Notes: generated by a model not told the origin, from the letters alone. A stretch of 64,000 nt of DNA from Eutypa lata (GCA_022661535.1 JAKULF010000007.1:3720001-3784000); one strand, 5' to 3'; positions 9,975 through 22,733 are shown, counted from the stretch's first letter. Numbers and translations: made by a program.

Positions 9975-11804
9975 CTACAACTCGCCTCCGCCATCATCCT
10001 TGTCGCCTTGGGCGACCATCTTGCTGAGTGGGCCCTTCTTCAACATGATGGACATGATCTCGTACAGAGCGTCAGCAGCAGCCATCGTCGTGTGCTCCGC
10101 GTTCGTATCGTAGGCAGGCTAGACAAAGCAAAATCACCATTAGCCATCAGCTATTCGTCATCGGCTAACAAGCATCTCCTGAAATCTCTTCCCCAGGCTA
10201 TACACCTCGGCCCCCCTTTTCTCCTTACGAATAAAGGAATACACCTCTATGTTGGACACAAAAAAAGGACCAATCAAGGCAAGCATAAGTGCACACATGT
10301 AAATCACTAGACGGAACGGAACAGCTCTACTCACCGCAACCTCGACAACATCCGCTCCGACCAAATTCACATTCTCCAATCCCCTCAGAATAGTGCGCAG
10401 CTCGCGGGTACTCCAGCCGCCCGTCTCGGGGGTGCCAGTGGCAGGGGCGAAGGCCGGATCGAGGGTATCGATATCGAGGGAGAGGTAGACGGGCCTCTCC
10501 GTACCGACGCGCTCGACGATGCGGCGGATGATTCCATCGATCCCACCGTCGATTCCAGCGCCACGACCACCACTACTGCTGCTGCTGCTGCTGGAGATGG
10601 AAGGGGGCAGAGAGGGGTAGTCGATCTCCCGCGCCTCGATGATCTCGAACCCGCAGTACCCGTCCTCCTCGTAGTCGCTCAGCCCGCTCAGCGTCGTCCG
10701 GATCCCCGCGTGCACGCTGCTGTTGTCGCGTGCGAGGAGACCCTCCTGCGCCGCGTGCCAGAAGTATGTTCCGTGGTTTATGCTCGCTACCTCGGAGGGC
10801 GAGCCCCCGAAAACTTTGGGTCGCCCTGTTTGGTGGTGGGAAGGGAGAGGGGTGTGTGTAAGTCGATGTATCCGTATGTGTGTGTGTGTGTGTGTGTGAA
10901 GGGGAACACTAGGGAGGGAGGGGCTTTGGTTGTTAAGACTTACAGGTATCGAGATGACTATCAAAGTGGATGACGGAGATGGGTCCGTAGGCACGATTGA
11001 GGGAACGCAGGATCGGAAGCGTAATGGTGTGATCACCCCCTAAGGTTATGACACGGGGCAGAGTCTTGCCTTTCTTCGAGGGTCCCGGTTTATCGGCGTC
11101 GGTTGCTGGCGCCCGTGATAGGATGCTATAATGACCCTCTTCGATTTGCTTAAGAGCAAACGTGTTGTCATATCTGGCGTTTTGGTTCAGTCGTAGCTCA
11201 AAAATTATGGGTAGTGTTGCATGGATATTCTCACGAGGTTACGGGTATATCTCCACAGTCGAGAACCTTTGCCCACCCGCTGAATGGATTTGTGTCGAGA
11301 GGGACATTATACCCGCCACTAGGAGAGTTAGTTAGGTGAGTACAGATGGAGATATTATTTAAGTCATACTAAAGGTTAAGGCGCCGCGACCCTTGGCGGA
11401 TGCCCGAGGGCCCGAACCGAGCTCCTGGCCTATACGAAGTTCCGGTATCGAAAGGGGCACCTTGGTCAAAGTTAATCGAAAGTGACACACCATGCCCATA
11501 TCACCTCACTAACCGATAAATGCTAGGTCGTAATCCACATCATCATAGGTTAGGCATGGCTGGTACGGCAAACGTCCAAAGGTCGATATGCCTGAGAACA
11601 CGGAGTCCGCCTGCACGAGATTGTCAGGAGCTGGTCACCGAACGCAATTACATCAATAGACAAGCTAACCTGCGTTCCTCCATCGCCTGGGAGATTGTGG
11701 TACCACAGGGATTTATGAGGTCCCACGATCGGTTCTTGGTCTCCATGTCCGTTGTGGGCAGCAGCGAGCGCTGCAAAACTGATGATAAGGGACGTAGTCA
11801 ACAT
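9975..11804 (-). CDS. Secreted agmatinase-type ureohydrolase, seven exons
   Basis: Exons (minus strand): 11804-11670, 11610-11514, 11460-11370, 11318-11235, 11173-10944, 10825-10335, 10118-9975; all introns GT-AG and the sum is in frame, giving 423 aa. The product would hydrolyse agmatine, or a similar guanidino compound, to urea and an amine. Mn-binding motifs are present: GGDHT at 181-185, HFDSHLDT at 205-212 and SLDIDTLDP at 328-336, followed by the family block [13 protein letters not shown]. The N-terminus [16 protein letters not shown] is a signal peptide, so the enzyme is probably exported or vacuolar. A Ser-rich insertion (eight consecutive Ser) sits just before [10 protein letters not shown], and the fifth intron holds a GT/CA microsatellite (about 10877-10898). 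It is not a classical cytosolic arginase; the substrate is inferred from the family. Confidence 0.9.
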
Positions 11805-14800
11805 TTTTCTTTTCTTCGCGAAGTCAAGATGAAGTCAAGATCACGTATATTTTTACACGCAAAGTTGACAAACAAAAAAGGGCGAAGAAGAAAACCCCTC
11901 GTGAACTGGCCGTGACTCCGTCTCTTTTATGAACCAGAAACCAGCTGCAGATCTGATACTCTCCTCCACGGGATTGGTAGAGATGCCATCGATTGATTCT
12001 ACGGCGACCTTCGCCAAGCCCTATTAGCATCCCAGGCTTATCTAGGACGACTTAACTAGTCCATTGAGATAGGGACACTGGCGTGGTGGAATGCCACTCG
12101 ACTGGACAATGATAGTCGACTTGCATAGCGGACATGTCATGGAGTTGAATATCGTTAGGTAAATCACCAAACCCGCTGCAATGCATGTATGACGATACAT
12201 GAATGCGGGGGCGCGTAAGATAAAGCTTCGATCAAATCTATTAGCTATCAACCTATTTCGTAGACAAATATATATTCGCAAAGACCTTCGTGCTTTGATT
12301 ACTTAAACAATCAGCCAACAGGGCGGATCCATTGGCGGCGATCTGGATAGCTTCATGCTATGAAATGAGGGGACTTATCTCCAAGCTCCAACTATGTCGA
12401 AGCACTAGAGAGCTTATCATGATACGGGAGTAAAATGCAAGAATATCTTGAAGGAGCAAGCATGGTACCCATGAGATTCAATTCGATGGTGTGGAGAAAT
12501 TCGATGGGAACCGGGATATTTAACTCATGTGGGGAACTTCAAGGGTAGAACTGCCGAAGTGTCTGTCTCTTCAAGGTAGAATAACTCTTTTACTCTGATA
12601 ACTTTAGGTAGTTAACTGATGGATTCCTGTCATATGTTGTGCCGGTAGGATTGCAAGTGCTTTTTTTTATATGAATATTCTAGAAACCCGCTAGAAGCTC
12701 GCCCACCAGACCTGGCTGAAACATTGCTTATCCTGGGTGTTTATGTTAACGAGCTGACCGGTGATGACGGAGTGTGACATAGCTTTGCGCTCCCGAGAGA
12801 TGATTGCTCAATTCCAATTTAGTCTTTCCTTTTGGCTCTTGGGATGATTTGCTAGGAGCTCGATAACGACCCCGATACCGGTTGCGTGATGTGAGAAACG
12901 ATGGCATGTTAGACGGACGTACTACTGCGAGCCGTACATACTAAGAACGGGAACAAGGAAATCGAACATCGGAACACAAATAGGAGATAGGTAGTTAGGT
13001 AATCTCTGCCGAGGTGGCACCCCGACATCATGACGAAATGCGGAATACGGAATGCGCAGATGTGTCCACGTTTTTTATATCTGCACTTTCTCATATATTT
13101 GTGTATGTTCGTTATCGGTTTGCATCTGGGTATAACGTCGACAGTACTTGAGATAAGGTGGCTTCTAAGAAACGGGACGCTGGAAGCCCCGCATCTTCAG
13201 CTGCCGTTTGTATGTAGGTAAGGAAATACTGATCAGTTTGAACCTCCAAAAATGGTTACGAATGTCAATGTGAGGTAAATTTCGTCTTTCTACTTAAAGC
13301 AGAGTCTTTTTCTTTTCTTTTTCTTTTTTCATGCGTGCATGTCCTGCAGCCATTTGTTGTGATGTGTCAGTGTTGTTTCGTCGAACATCTGAGCGATCAA
13401 TTACGCCCCTTTTTCTTCCCAGATAGACCGTCTGACGGACGATGAGCCGAGCGGGATGTACCAGCCACCGAAAGCCCATTTGCAGATGGTTCGTTTCTGT
13501 GCCAGGGCAAGTCACTTATTAGCTTCCCCGAGATGATCGCCGCGATTCGTCCTCGAGATGCTGTACGTAGTAGGTACTGTAGGCTAAAGAGCGCCTAGCA
13601 GCCTCGTGCAGGTCTGGGACATGATTTGTCCTGCTGACTTATATAATGGTTGCTGCATACATAGGTATGTATGTACGGACCAGTTATTCTCGACTAACCA
13701 ACCATTCAGAACAAACGCTGCGCGGCATTCCTGTGCGATACACACTAAACAGTACATAAATATGCAACGTAGTGTTTCCGCGAGATTCAGTCGGTGTTTT
13801 ATGACGGCTCAATTGGGGGTGGTCTCAATATGGCATACCTAGGTACATATGGGTAAGCCTGGTAGGCTTGGTAGGCTTGGTAGGCAATAAAACCCCCCCT
13901 CTGTCGTGCAGCGCAGCATATGGTATGCATTCTTGCTTTCTAACATGCAAACGGCCTTCCTGATAGGTATAGGATATGAGAGGATGTCTGGCTAGATGGA
14001 TGGGTTTATGCGATAGGCTGCCTGTCGCTAGACTTTACCAGAATAGCACAACGGGGGCCAAGATGGTATATCTACCACAGGAGACATGCACATAATATCG
14101 ATGTACAGCAGATGCATCGAAAGAGACAGTACAACTTGAGAGGTAGTTATATCCTAGGTGTAATATTAATGTACCTTACCTACCTGTCTCTCTGTAAGCC
14201 GGACAATTCATATACGTATGTATGTAGGTATGCGATATTCCTCGTATTTCCATAAAGAATGAGTTTACCTGGTTATTTACCTCTAGTGCCTAACACAGAT
14301 ATACACATCTGCTTCATAGTAAAGGTTGGTCTTCTGGAATGTCGCCGTATGGCCGCATCCGTTCAGGTGGGATCATGGATCATGGATAACTTCAAAGTGG
14401 GAGGTGTGGGAAAGTGGGTCTACGTGTATGTGAATGATAATTGGAGGATACGCTTTACCTTTAACGCAGTTGCGCAGGTACTTACTATTATAGTTATTAC
14501 TGTACATGTATATGTAGTTAATTGAGATTCTTAACCGGTTTGTCTGGCTGCATCCGGGGGATTCTGGCGAAGGCTGTATCCGCTTTAAAGGGCACTTGAC
14601 GATGTGCGGGTTGGCTAAGTTGGAGGTGCTCTACCCATTAATGATGGTACTTATCTGGTCACCTAATTTAGCACTTCAGATAAGTACCTAACTGCCCACA
14701 TTACCTACATTCGTGTATGTATACGTAACCAGTTACTCTATATCCTGTATTCACATATGTAGTTTTAGCATTTTCGCTCTTCCCAGCCACTTGACTCTTC

Positions 14801-15671
14801 AGTGCCTTGACGTGCCTCTCTACACAGTACAGACCTGGGGGCTCCCAAAGTCAATTCAATATTATTTTCTGACACTTCCAAAGGAAGCTACTGCCAACTA
14901 TCTAGAGCTGTACCTAGTCTACGAAGTAGGTAGGTACCTACATGTAGTTATGTACCTGGGCTTGAACCTGCCACTATCACCACCTGGCACTTGGCATTTA
15001 CAGACATCGTAACCGCCAACTTCACACCCGGATGTAGCAGGACATCTGCACCTGCATTATCTCCCATAACCATCCATTCCATAATGGGTCATCCATCCAA
15101 CTATACCCAACGCTCGTAGATTTAATTCGAATTCTCCGTTCCTGCGCAACCTTCTCTATTCTACATATTGCAGCCGGGCCTCTTCTACTCTTATAGCTGA
15201 TGTGATTCGTCTGATTTTCTATTTTTATTCTTTACTTTTCCCGGGAGCGAACGCCATTCAATCCACTACTCGGCGACGACCACGTACTTTGCGCCATGTG
15301 TCGGAGACTTCTAGCCAACCTGTTTTCACGACATTGTTCATATATCTGATGATATCGCCAACTAGCGCTATATGATTTCTATTGAGACTAGGTGCCCGTG
15401 AGTACTTCATGGAAGTTGATGAGAAGTACTTTAGCCGATAGCAACCAAAAAGGCAACCCACCGACCGTAGAGCTTCACGACGATCAATCGAGAAACCAAC
15501 CAACTACGACAAGGCCATTCCCCCTACTGCCACCCCAGAACCTATTTCGGCGCATCGCATATCGTTTAAAGGAATCCCACACCATAATGCGAACAATCGG
15601 CGTTTATACAACGCTTCTTAGTATTTTATGAAATACTCGAGTTGAGAAACGTCGATCGTTCGTCGTTAAAC
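11805..15671. other. Largest noncoding stretch of the left half
   Basis: Only short, unsupported open frames. It contains one TACCTAGGTA palindrome (13836-13845), a GTAGGTACCTAC palindrome (14930-14941) and a 9-bp tandem repeat (13861-13885). The rightmost few hundred bases should hold the promoter and leader of the gene starting at 15672. No tRNA or transposon was recognised. Confidence 0.5.
13861..13885 (+). repeat. GGTAGGCTT tandem repeat, 2.8 units
   Basis: Two perfect 9-nt units and a partial third, immediately followed by a run of C and preceded by the palindrome at 13836. Confidence 0.7.
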
Positions 15672-18600
15672 ATGCTCTCTTCAGCTGAAACGATAGTACC
15701 TTCACAGTCATCCGAGACGACTATGACGACTACCAGTACTACTCTATATTTTGATCCTTTGTACGATCAGTCTATTTCCAGTTCGACTGTCCCACGCTCC
15801 TTTAAGCATCATAAAACACTCCCGCATCCAAGGAAGAGGAGGGGTGAACGACCGGCTGCGACAATCACACATTTGCGATCCGGTAGTCTCGCTGGTTCCG
15901 TTGGTAATGCGCCGTCGCCTAAGACCAGTTCCAGTTCACAGTCTTCAGCCGCATTAGCCCAAGAGTATGAAGGGCCAAGTATTAGAGCTCCTGGCCCAGA
16001 TCTCCCGCCAACCCCTCCAACCCACTCTCGAAGCTCATCGGGCAGTCACTCTGTTGTTCCTTCGAGCACGACCCACGTAGAGAGCCCAGTGCGAACTCCA
16101 GCCAATGCATCCTCCAGGACGCCAGGAACTCCACCGAATCAGAGGAGCCCACCCACTCCAGACGTGACACCGCCCAAGGCTGAGCGTCGCCCGAAAGCCA
16201 TCCGTCCCCCTCTCGCAGACCGTCTACCGTCAAAGGCGACAACCGTAGATTCTCGCACGGCCTCGTTCATCACAGCGCGCGAGAATCCATCTTCCTCCGA
16301 AGAAGACGAACGATCCACAACTGTCACACTAAGAACCACACTAGATCCTAGAAGAACGGGCTCACAAAGTACAGTTCGACTAGAGGTCGATTCGAAGCAG
16401 AAGGGGCCGAAGGATGTGGGTTTGGGGCTAGGACTCGAGTCGGAGGAGAATTTACCCTCAAGGACAAAGCAAGAATTCTTTAGTTTTGACGGGGAATGGA
16501 CTTCCCCAGGTCAAGTGGAACAGGAGTGGGACAATAATCTTCACAGGAATGTAACGGTGCGGAAACAACGCGTCCGACCAGAGACTAACCGACAAAGGCG
16601 TGAAGTTATTGATGATGTAATCGTACCGCCTACCAACGCGACTAAAGCCGTACGATCTATGCCCTTACAGGAGCGGGTACAGGAGCATAACTCGACCAAG
16701 GAATCGGTAGACAGAGCAAGACGCTGGTTAGAGCCGTCTAATTCGGAATCTTCGATCGGCGCAGATGCGCGCAGGTCTTCGGGAATGTCTTCCAAGTCTA
16801 CGGTATCTACTGTTGTCGAGGCTGTCTTGATTGAGGCCAAGCCGCGAAAACAGAAGACCCTTCGTCATGTTAGGAAGCAGATGGGTCTTAGGGATTCAAG
16901 TTCCGAATTCTCAGCCTCAAGCTCCGCGACAACTTCACTTGCCCAGGCAGAGATCACCAGACGACCAAGGGCCATGGGACGTTTGATTAATGGTCAGACG
17001 GATAGCCAGGTATCTACTGGAACTGCCAATTCTGTCTCTAGTCACAAAGCTCGGCGCGAAGTGTGGAAGAATGGTGGAATTCCTGTGGTTGTCATTCCTG
17101 ACCGAAAAACTTCAATGAAGTCAACGAAAGCACCACCATCTCTTCGATCGACAAATAGTCAACGGTCGAGAAGAAGTAATAGTCTCAGCTCAGCTCCATT
17201 GTCAAGCCAATCCAAGAACAAGGACCTAACGCCTTTGTTCAACCGACCGTCCCGTAGGGGAAGAGCGATGTCGGAATCTGATGGATCATTTACGATGGAT
17301 GAGCTGACCATGGACTACCCTCCAATTGTACCCGTCCGGAGATCTTCTCTTTCAGCCCCTACTAGTCGAAATGGTTCTCGAGCCTCTTCACGGGCCGGGT
17401 CCTTGACTGCCGAAAGTCTGAAAGCACACAATGATTTGCAGCACCAGCACCAGCACCAGCAGCAGGAGGAGCAGCAGGAACAGCAGAAAAAGCGGGAACA
17501 AGAAGAGGCTGCCCGAAAGCCGGCACCGCAGGTTACTGTAGAACGCATACCCTCTTTCGAGTATATCAGCGATCACATAGATTCAACCCGACTTGAACCT
17601 GTTGCATCCGCTGAGTCGCACAGAGATATCCATGGATCCAATAGGTCCCTGGTGGACCACAACGGGGACCCTTTCTTTGACAAACGGCCAACTATGCACA
17701 ACACGCCATTCTCACAGGCGTCCGTAGAAACAAACGGGACACACTCAGTAGCTGATATCTCCGAAGCCATGGCGGTGAACATCTACCCGCACCAAAATAA
17801 GTCCGTTTTGATGGTTCATCATCTTTCCAAGACCCCCGGTTCTGCAAACGCACTGGAGAGATTTAGTTCAATTCAGACGGAAGGACCTGCGGAACCGGAC
17901 GATACCCGAAACACGCCCGAGATTACAGCCAACAGCCCAGGTGGTGGTCCTGTAACACCTCCCCAACCACAAATGTCGATGGATGATGTGGATTCACCTT
18001 TACGCAACCCCCGCGCACCTCCTGCACCTCCTGCGCCTCCTGCGATTAAGTTTATTCCTGCTACCCCGTCAGGCTTGACCCCAACTGCAGAGAAGGAAAA
18101 TATGCTAGGGAATTATTTCGAGGAGACGCAAAAGCGACCATCGCTCGTTCGCCGAGCTTTCAGTCTTCGCAAGAGCTCGGATACATCCATTCCTCGTGCT
18201 CCTGGCTTCCTCTCCCGCACACTCTCGTACTCAAGGAACGTCCGAAAGGAAACCGCCGAGAACCCTGCTCTAGAAAAAGGCAAAGGTGTAACTGCTTCGC
18301 GGTACTCAGCAACAGACGACGCGGCACTGCCAGACGAAACGAAGTTGCACCCATTTTGGCGACCTGCTTCCCAAATTGACATGGATGACGAGGATGATTA
18401 TGTTTACGACGTCCCCGATGAAGTCGACACGATATATCGTTATCCACCAATCGACAACCGTCCGGCCCCTCCACGCCGAAGTCTGAGCTTGCGAATGAAG
18501 CATACTTTCTCCATCTTGCCTGTACAAAACGACGACCACTACACTACGGACGGTCGTCGCAGCCCCGAGCGCCGAACCATCAAACGCTCACCAAGCGGTC

Positions 18601-19019
18601 ATCTACGCGTGATGCGGTCTCGCAGCAGCTATGGCAGCCTACGGTGGAGCAATTCACACTCACGCCACTCGGAGGACGGCCGACCATCCACTGCCCCTGA
18701 TCATCGACCGAACCGTCGCGTCTGGGGCGTCGAGAAGCGGGTGGATAGTCAAGGTCGCCGTGTCTTTTCGGGTTGGCAAGATAAGGTCCAGCAGTATGGT
18801 ATCCACAACCTACAACGTCGTTTCAGCGAGCACCGCCGACAGAAACGCACTCAAGAGTTGCGGCAGAAGATTAGTGGCCCTCGTGAGGTCAGAGATGGCG
18901 TCGGTGAGGTCATTAAGCGGAATAGTTATAAGGGGCCTTCGTATCAAAGCGGTGCGCCGGCAAAGACCTCGACGAACAACGCCTTCCATGCGAACCGTCG
19001 CACGAGCATTGCGTATTGA
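15672..19019 (+). CDS. Large Ser-rich basic protein, unknown function
   Basis: 1115 aa in one exon from the ATG at 15672 (MLSSAETIVPSQ); a ten-codon upstream extension starts with TTG and is ignored. Most of the chain is Ser/Thr/Pro/Arg-rich and likely disordered, with many S/T-P and RRxS-type phosphosites. There is a His/Gln and Glu/Gln-rich segment at about 17440-17520 (coiled-coil-like) and a Pro-Ala repeat at about 18010-18050. The C-terminal 250 residues look most constrained: HPFWRPA, an acidic DEDDYVYDVPDEVD, RRSLSLRMKHTFSIL and a basic helix WQDKVQQYGIHNLQRRFSEH. I do not recognise a named domain. Disordered phospho-rich proteins like this in filamentous fungi are often cytoskeletal, polarity or signalling scaffolds, but that is only a guess. 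There is no signal peptide or membrane segment. Confidence 0.75.
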   Translation: MLSSAETIVPSQSSETTMTTTSTTLYFDPLYDQSISSSTVPRSFKHHKTLPHPRKRRGERPAATITHLRSGSLAGSVGNAPSPKTSSSSQSSAALAQEYEGPSIRAPGPDLPPTPPTHSRSSSGSHSVVPSSTTHVESPVRTPANASSRTPGTPPNQRSPPTPDVTPPKAERRPKAIRPPLADRLPSKATTVDSRTASFITARENPSSSEEDERSTTVTLRTTLDPRRTGSQSTVRLEVDSKQKGPKDVGLGLGLESEENLPSRTKQEFFSFDGEWTSPGQVEQEWDNNLHRNVTVRKQRVRPETNRQRREVIDDVIVPPTNATKAVRSMPLQERVQEHNSTKESVDRARRWLEPSNSESSIGADARRSSGMSSKSTVSTVVEAVLIEAKPRKQKTLRHVRKQMGLRDSSSEFSASSSATTSLAQAEITRRPRAMGRLINGQTDSQVSTGTANSVSSHKARREVWKNGGIPVVVIPDRKTSMKSTKAPPSLRSTNSQRSRRSNSLSSAPLSSQSKNKDLTPLFNRPSRRGRAMSESDGSFTMDELTMDYPPIVPVRRSSLSAPTSRNGSRASSRAGSLTAESLKAHNDLQHQHQHQQQEEQQEQQKKREQEEAARKPAPQVTVERIPSFEYISDHIDSTRLEPVASAESHRDIHGSNRSLVDHNGDPFFDKRPTMHNTPFSQASVETNGTHSVADISEAMAVNIYPHQNKSVLMVHHLSKTPGSANALERFSSIQTEGPAEPDDTRNTPEITANSPGGGPVTPPQPQMSMDDVDSPLRNPRAPPAPPAPPAIKFIPATPSGLTPTAEKENMLGNYFEETQKRPSLVRRAFSLRKSSDTSIPRAPGFLSRTLSYSRNVRKETAENPALEKGKGVTASRYSATDDAALPDETKLHPFWRPASQIDMDDEDDYVYDVPDEVDTIYRYPPIDNRPAPPRRSLSLRMKHTFSILPVQNDDHYTTDGRRSPERRTIKRSPSGHLRVMRSRSSYGSLRWSNSHSRHSEDGRPSTAPDHRPNRRVWGVEKRVDSQGRRVFSGWQDKVQQYGIHNLQRRFSEHRRQKRTQELRQKISGPREVRDGVGEVIKRNSYKGPSYQSGAPAKTSTNNAFHANRRTSIAY

Positions 19020-22000
19020 GCTTTAGTGGATTTGCATTCGAATTCTCATGTGCCCTTTCTGCTGAACTAGTACCTCCTTGCTATTTCTCATCACACCTGG
19101 AATCAATTGCCAAGCTTAAGATATACACGAGCAATGAAACAATACGCAATACTCACCACTGTTATTGGAACAATAGGAAGCTACCTGCACGAAGAAAGTC
19201 ATCGAGGGTGTCGAGATTCGGATGATATAAGCTATCTGTGTGGTCTCTCGGCCGTGCCGAAGAACAGACGAGGTTTTGATCTGCGCTATGTTGGAGAGTC
19301 TATGTGGTTGGAACAAAGACAAGGCGGAGCAAGAAATAAAATCACAAGGGCATACATAATCAACTGATGGACGGAACCAACACTGTACAGTGGTGGTGGT
19401 TGTTTGAGAATCGTAGACCACGATGAACGGCAACGACAATGATGAAGACGACAGACGACAAACAATGATGATAGGCGATGGTTATGCGCATGAACTCTTT
19501 TTTCCCTCTTTTCCTTTTGATTTGCTTTTTTGGCTTTTTGGCAGTCTGGAGCTGATTAGGGCGGACGAGCAAACAAATAGGCAGGCAAGTAGACAAACAA
19601 ACTGAGCAAAGATGGACAGGCGTGTGGATGGAAGGGATGCTCCCTGCTTTGTATGTGTGTATGAATCAATGATGGATGATTATGATGATGATGATGGTGG
19701 TGGGGATTAGGAATGGAATGGAATGGCTGAACTCATGTATCTGGCGTTGCTGTGTTGTTTGCTTGTTTGTTGGTAGTTATGTAGTAACCTCATAGAGATG
19801 ATTGAAATTCACACAATGAGCAATGTTATTATTGTACTACAATGTAGGGTTTGCTCATTAAGTTTTTGGTATCTTGGTTTCCTCCTGTCCTCCGTATCAC
19901 CTGTTTGCCTCGTAAGGAGGTAGGTAGGTATGAAGAATGTCAGGATGTCAGGCAGGAAAAGATGGCCTTATATAGGCACCTACTGTGCTTCTCCCTAGTA
20001 GTCATTGAGAGCGATACGTTGTGGTAGGATCAATTCCATCATCCACGCCTTGGTTTGCTCGAGTCTCTTCTCAGGACTTTGGACAATCTTGTTTCTCTGA
20101 GGCAGCTGTGCGTCTATTTGGATGAGGCTCTAGGTACATACATACATACATACATGTAGGTAGGCTCTTGTATCCAATGTAACTACAGATTCAATGTATC
20201 GACCACTACATGTGGGTAGCAAGAATAGGTAGGTACATGCTCGTTGTACTTCAATCAATATCCCATTCTTCATCCCAAGCTTGGACCTGCTTTTATTAGG
20301 CAGACAATAATTCTGCCGTCTATCTATCTGCCTACCTACACTATCCCCACTCACCGCTTTCCACATATAAATACTTCCCTCCCCTCCCTCTTGTTCTGTC
20401 TTTCCTTTCTTCTCTTTTTCTTCTTCATACTTACCTTTTCTCTCTGTCCCCAGCTCAAGAACCGGGGTCAGGAGCCGAGGAGGCCTGCATTGCACAGCGC
20501 GGAGCCGACTCTGTTCTATCATCCCTAGGGATCATAGGAGGAGCAATTTTTGTTATTTTTCTTGGCTTGATTCGTTTTCGTTGTGCGCGATTGCCGTTGG
20601 TTGCAAACGCCATGAGGAAGATAGAAGGGTAGCAGGTGGTTCTCATGATGTGTGGGCGTGTGCCCAGTTGGGTATTGAGTCAATGTCAACTACCTAGATA
20701 CCTAAATAAACATGGATTGATGTGAATTCGACCAGTTTATGCTTGTTTCGACTTCAACTTGCGCACTTTTTTGGAATTACCACGCAGCTGCTACTGGACG
20801 AGGAGGGCTTGAGACTGTACCTAGGCGCAACCTCATTTCAACGTAATAGGTAGCTGCCCGTGGTTCACGTACAGCCTAGATGTAGCTCTAGATTCATTCT
20901 GATGATGAACTCTGCAGTGGCAAGGCGCTGCTAGTTAGCTGGGCCCATCAATCGGTTACAGGGCATCATCCCCACAACACGGGGAGGGCGTTTGTTTGCT
21001 AGCCAGTTACCTTGAATACTTACTTCTTCATGCGACGATTCTAACGGACCTCAGACAGAAGCTGCCAATACTCAAGCATGTTGTACTCAGAGAATCGATA
21101 AAGGAGCAAGCCGGGTTGATAGGTTCTACACCATTTTGCAAATTGCTTGAAGGACAACAGACGTTTATGTAACGCATTCTCAAAGAATGTTCGGTTGGTG
21201 GGATACATTGTTTCTAAAATATTATGCTAGAAAGCCAGACCGGGGTTCGAATCAATGATCACTAAGTAAGACCTGATTCTACATATTTATGTCCTGGACC
21301 TCCAGTGCCTGCACCAAGTGACCTTACTTGACGTTTGCTACAGCACAGGGTAGAGCCTCCTCCCTTAACCGTCATAGATGTGACAGCTCCTGGAAGGCAA
21401 AAATTAAAATCAGGCTCTCAAAAGTATTAGAATTCTACGAGTTAGGTTTCTAAAAAATACAAAAAGCAAAAAAAGTAAAAGAAGCGAAGGCCTTTCTTTG
21501 CCTATTAAGGCAGGCTGTAATCATCTGTGTTATTTCAGCTACTTCACTGAAAAGTTGTCCTGTTATTATGATCCATATGCTCGCTCCGTACGCACAGTTA
21601 GCAACCATACATCAAAGGAGCAAACAGAGACAAACTACGCCACCACCGCCACGTGGGGAGATCCATGATCTACAGATTGAGGCAAGTTTATTATTTTCTT
21701 CAAATTTATTAATGCAAAATTCAACATAATGCATAATGTTTAAGACTATTAGTAAAACAGACTACGTAACAACAATAAGACTCGAGATGACATAAAGGGC
21801 TAAAATACGGTTGCTAATTAGTCCGAACATATAGATCACTAAGTAAGTAGGTACTCGAAGCAATAGTGGTCTATATTAATAATAATAACTTAGAGAATGA
21901 CTTGGTGTTGCTAATTCACCCCAAAAGCTGCCAGACGTCAAGATACATGATCTTATAACAAAAATAAGTCAGAGAGACAAGACGACACCACCTGTATTAC

Positions 22001-22046
22001 CAGTCCGAAACACAATATTCTAAGCCTTCCAAAAGGGTGACAGGAC
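19020..22046. other. Gene-poor spacer with simple repeats
   Basis: A GAT-rich run (about 19676-19705), a CATA tetranucleotide array (about 20136-20154), pyrimidine-rich DNA at 20395-20445, and several TAGGTAGGTA motifs. A B-box-like GGTTCGAATC at about 21243 has no matching A box or acceptor stem. No convincing protein-coding frame; from about 21400 onward the DNA is very AT-rich. Confidence 0.5.
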
Positions 22047-22733
22047 CTATATAACCCTCTCAAATCTCTCACCTGAAGTCTCACTCTCGTTCACCATCTC
22101 GCGCACCTCGGACGCGTTTGACGTACCAAGCAACTCTGGTACATGGGACGTCTCTTTTCGATCCATACACTTTTGCACATCCATTTTAGGAATAGGCGCA
22201 AAGTCCAGTTTCGCGGCAATTTTGTCGTATAGGTCGCCCTTTAACTGTTGTTGCAGCAATGTTGAAGGTTGTCGTCTGACATTTGCTAACATATCCGTTA
22301 GACTTCTGTTAGGCATTCCAAATAGCGGCCCGAAGAGAATTAGAAGCCTCTCGACATGTTTCAATGTGTTGAGATGGTCCCTGGGCCCCTCATAAGTCTC
22401 CCGCTGTGTGAGGAGATTGAATATTGAAAACCATGGTTTCTGGTAGTTTCCTTTCATTTCCTGGTCGACCAAGTTGTTGAGTTGTTGCAATGCTGCACGA
22501 AGGGTCGCGCAGAGTTTATTCACGGCCAAACGGTAATTCGCTGGCCTTTTAAGTTCGACACCTTTGGCGTCGAAAAAGGCACCTCTAGGGAAGGCGGATT
22601 TGAATACCATTTGGGCAAGCATACGATCCGATGGTGCTTCGGTTTCTATGCCAGGGGGGCCGTGTACCGTCCACCAATTCTTCTTGGGATTTACAGACCC
22701 ATTGGCGACAGTTTTTGTTCGGGGTGATGACAT
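22047..22733 (-). CDS. Hypothetical protein, possibly truncated at its 5' end
   Basis: From the first in-frame ATG (22733, MSSPRTKTVANGS) the product is 228 aa. It is not recognised. Composition looks truly coding: an amphipathic helical stretch LCATLRAALQQLNNLVDQEM, a motif GPLFGMPNRSLTDML, and a charged tail. The same frame stays open upstream to about 22890 and reads like protein (LTLAEHLGFPTNVVTKLPP), while a neighbouring frame from about 22840 to 22950 also reads like protein (LEQIPPNYDTLNYLLPSY). No GT donor lies between these two stretches, so a frameshift rather than an intron may separate them. It may be a decaying gene whose original start is lost. It sits alone in AT-rich DNA more than 1.9 kb from any neighbour. 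Confidence 0.5.
   Translation of the reverse strand: MSSPRTKTVANGSVNPKKNWWTVHGPPGIETEAPSDRMLAQMVFKSAFPRGAFFDAKGVELKRPANYRLAVNKLCATLRAALQQLNNLVDQEMKGNYQKPWFSIFNLLTQRETYEGPRDHLNTLKHVERLLILFGPLFGMPNRSLTDMLANVRRQPSTLLQQQLKGDLYDKIAAKLDFAPIPKMDVQKCMDRKETSHVPELLGTSNASEVREMVNESETSGERFERVI

Noticed and set aside
12042..14525. Several 60-90 aa frames in the 4-kb spacer
   Set aside because: Frequency and composition fit random frames in AT-rich DNA; no domain, splice continuity or promoter supports them.
20244..20528. 94-aa frame with a hydrophobic stretch
   Set aside because: It translates a pyrimidine-rich tract (TTTCTTCTC) and has no constrained sequence.
21225..21300. tRNA suggested by GGTTCGAATC
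   Set aside because: No A box at a proper distance, no T-stem pairing and no acceptor stem.
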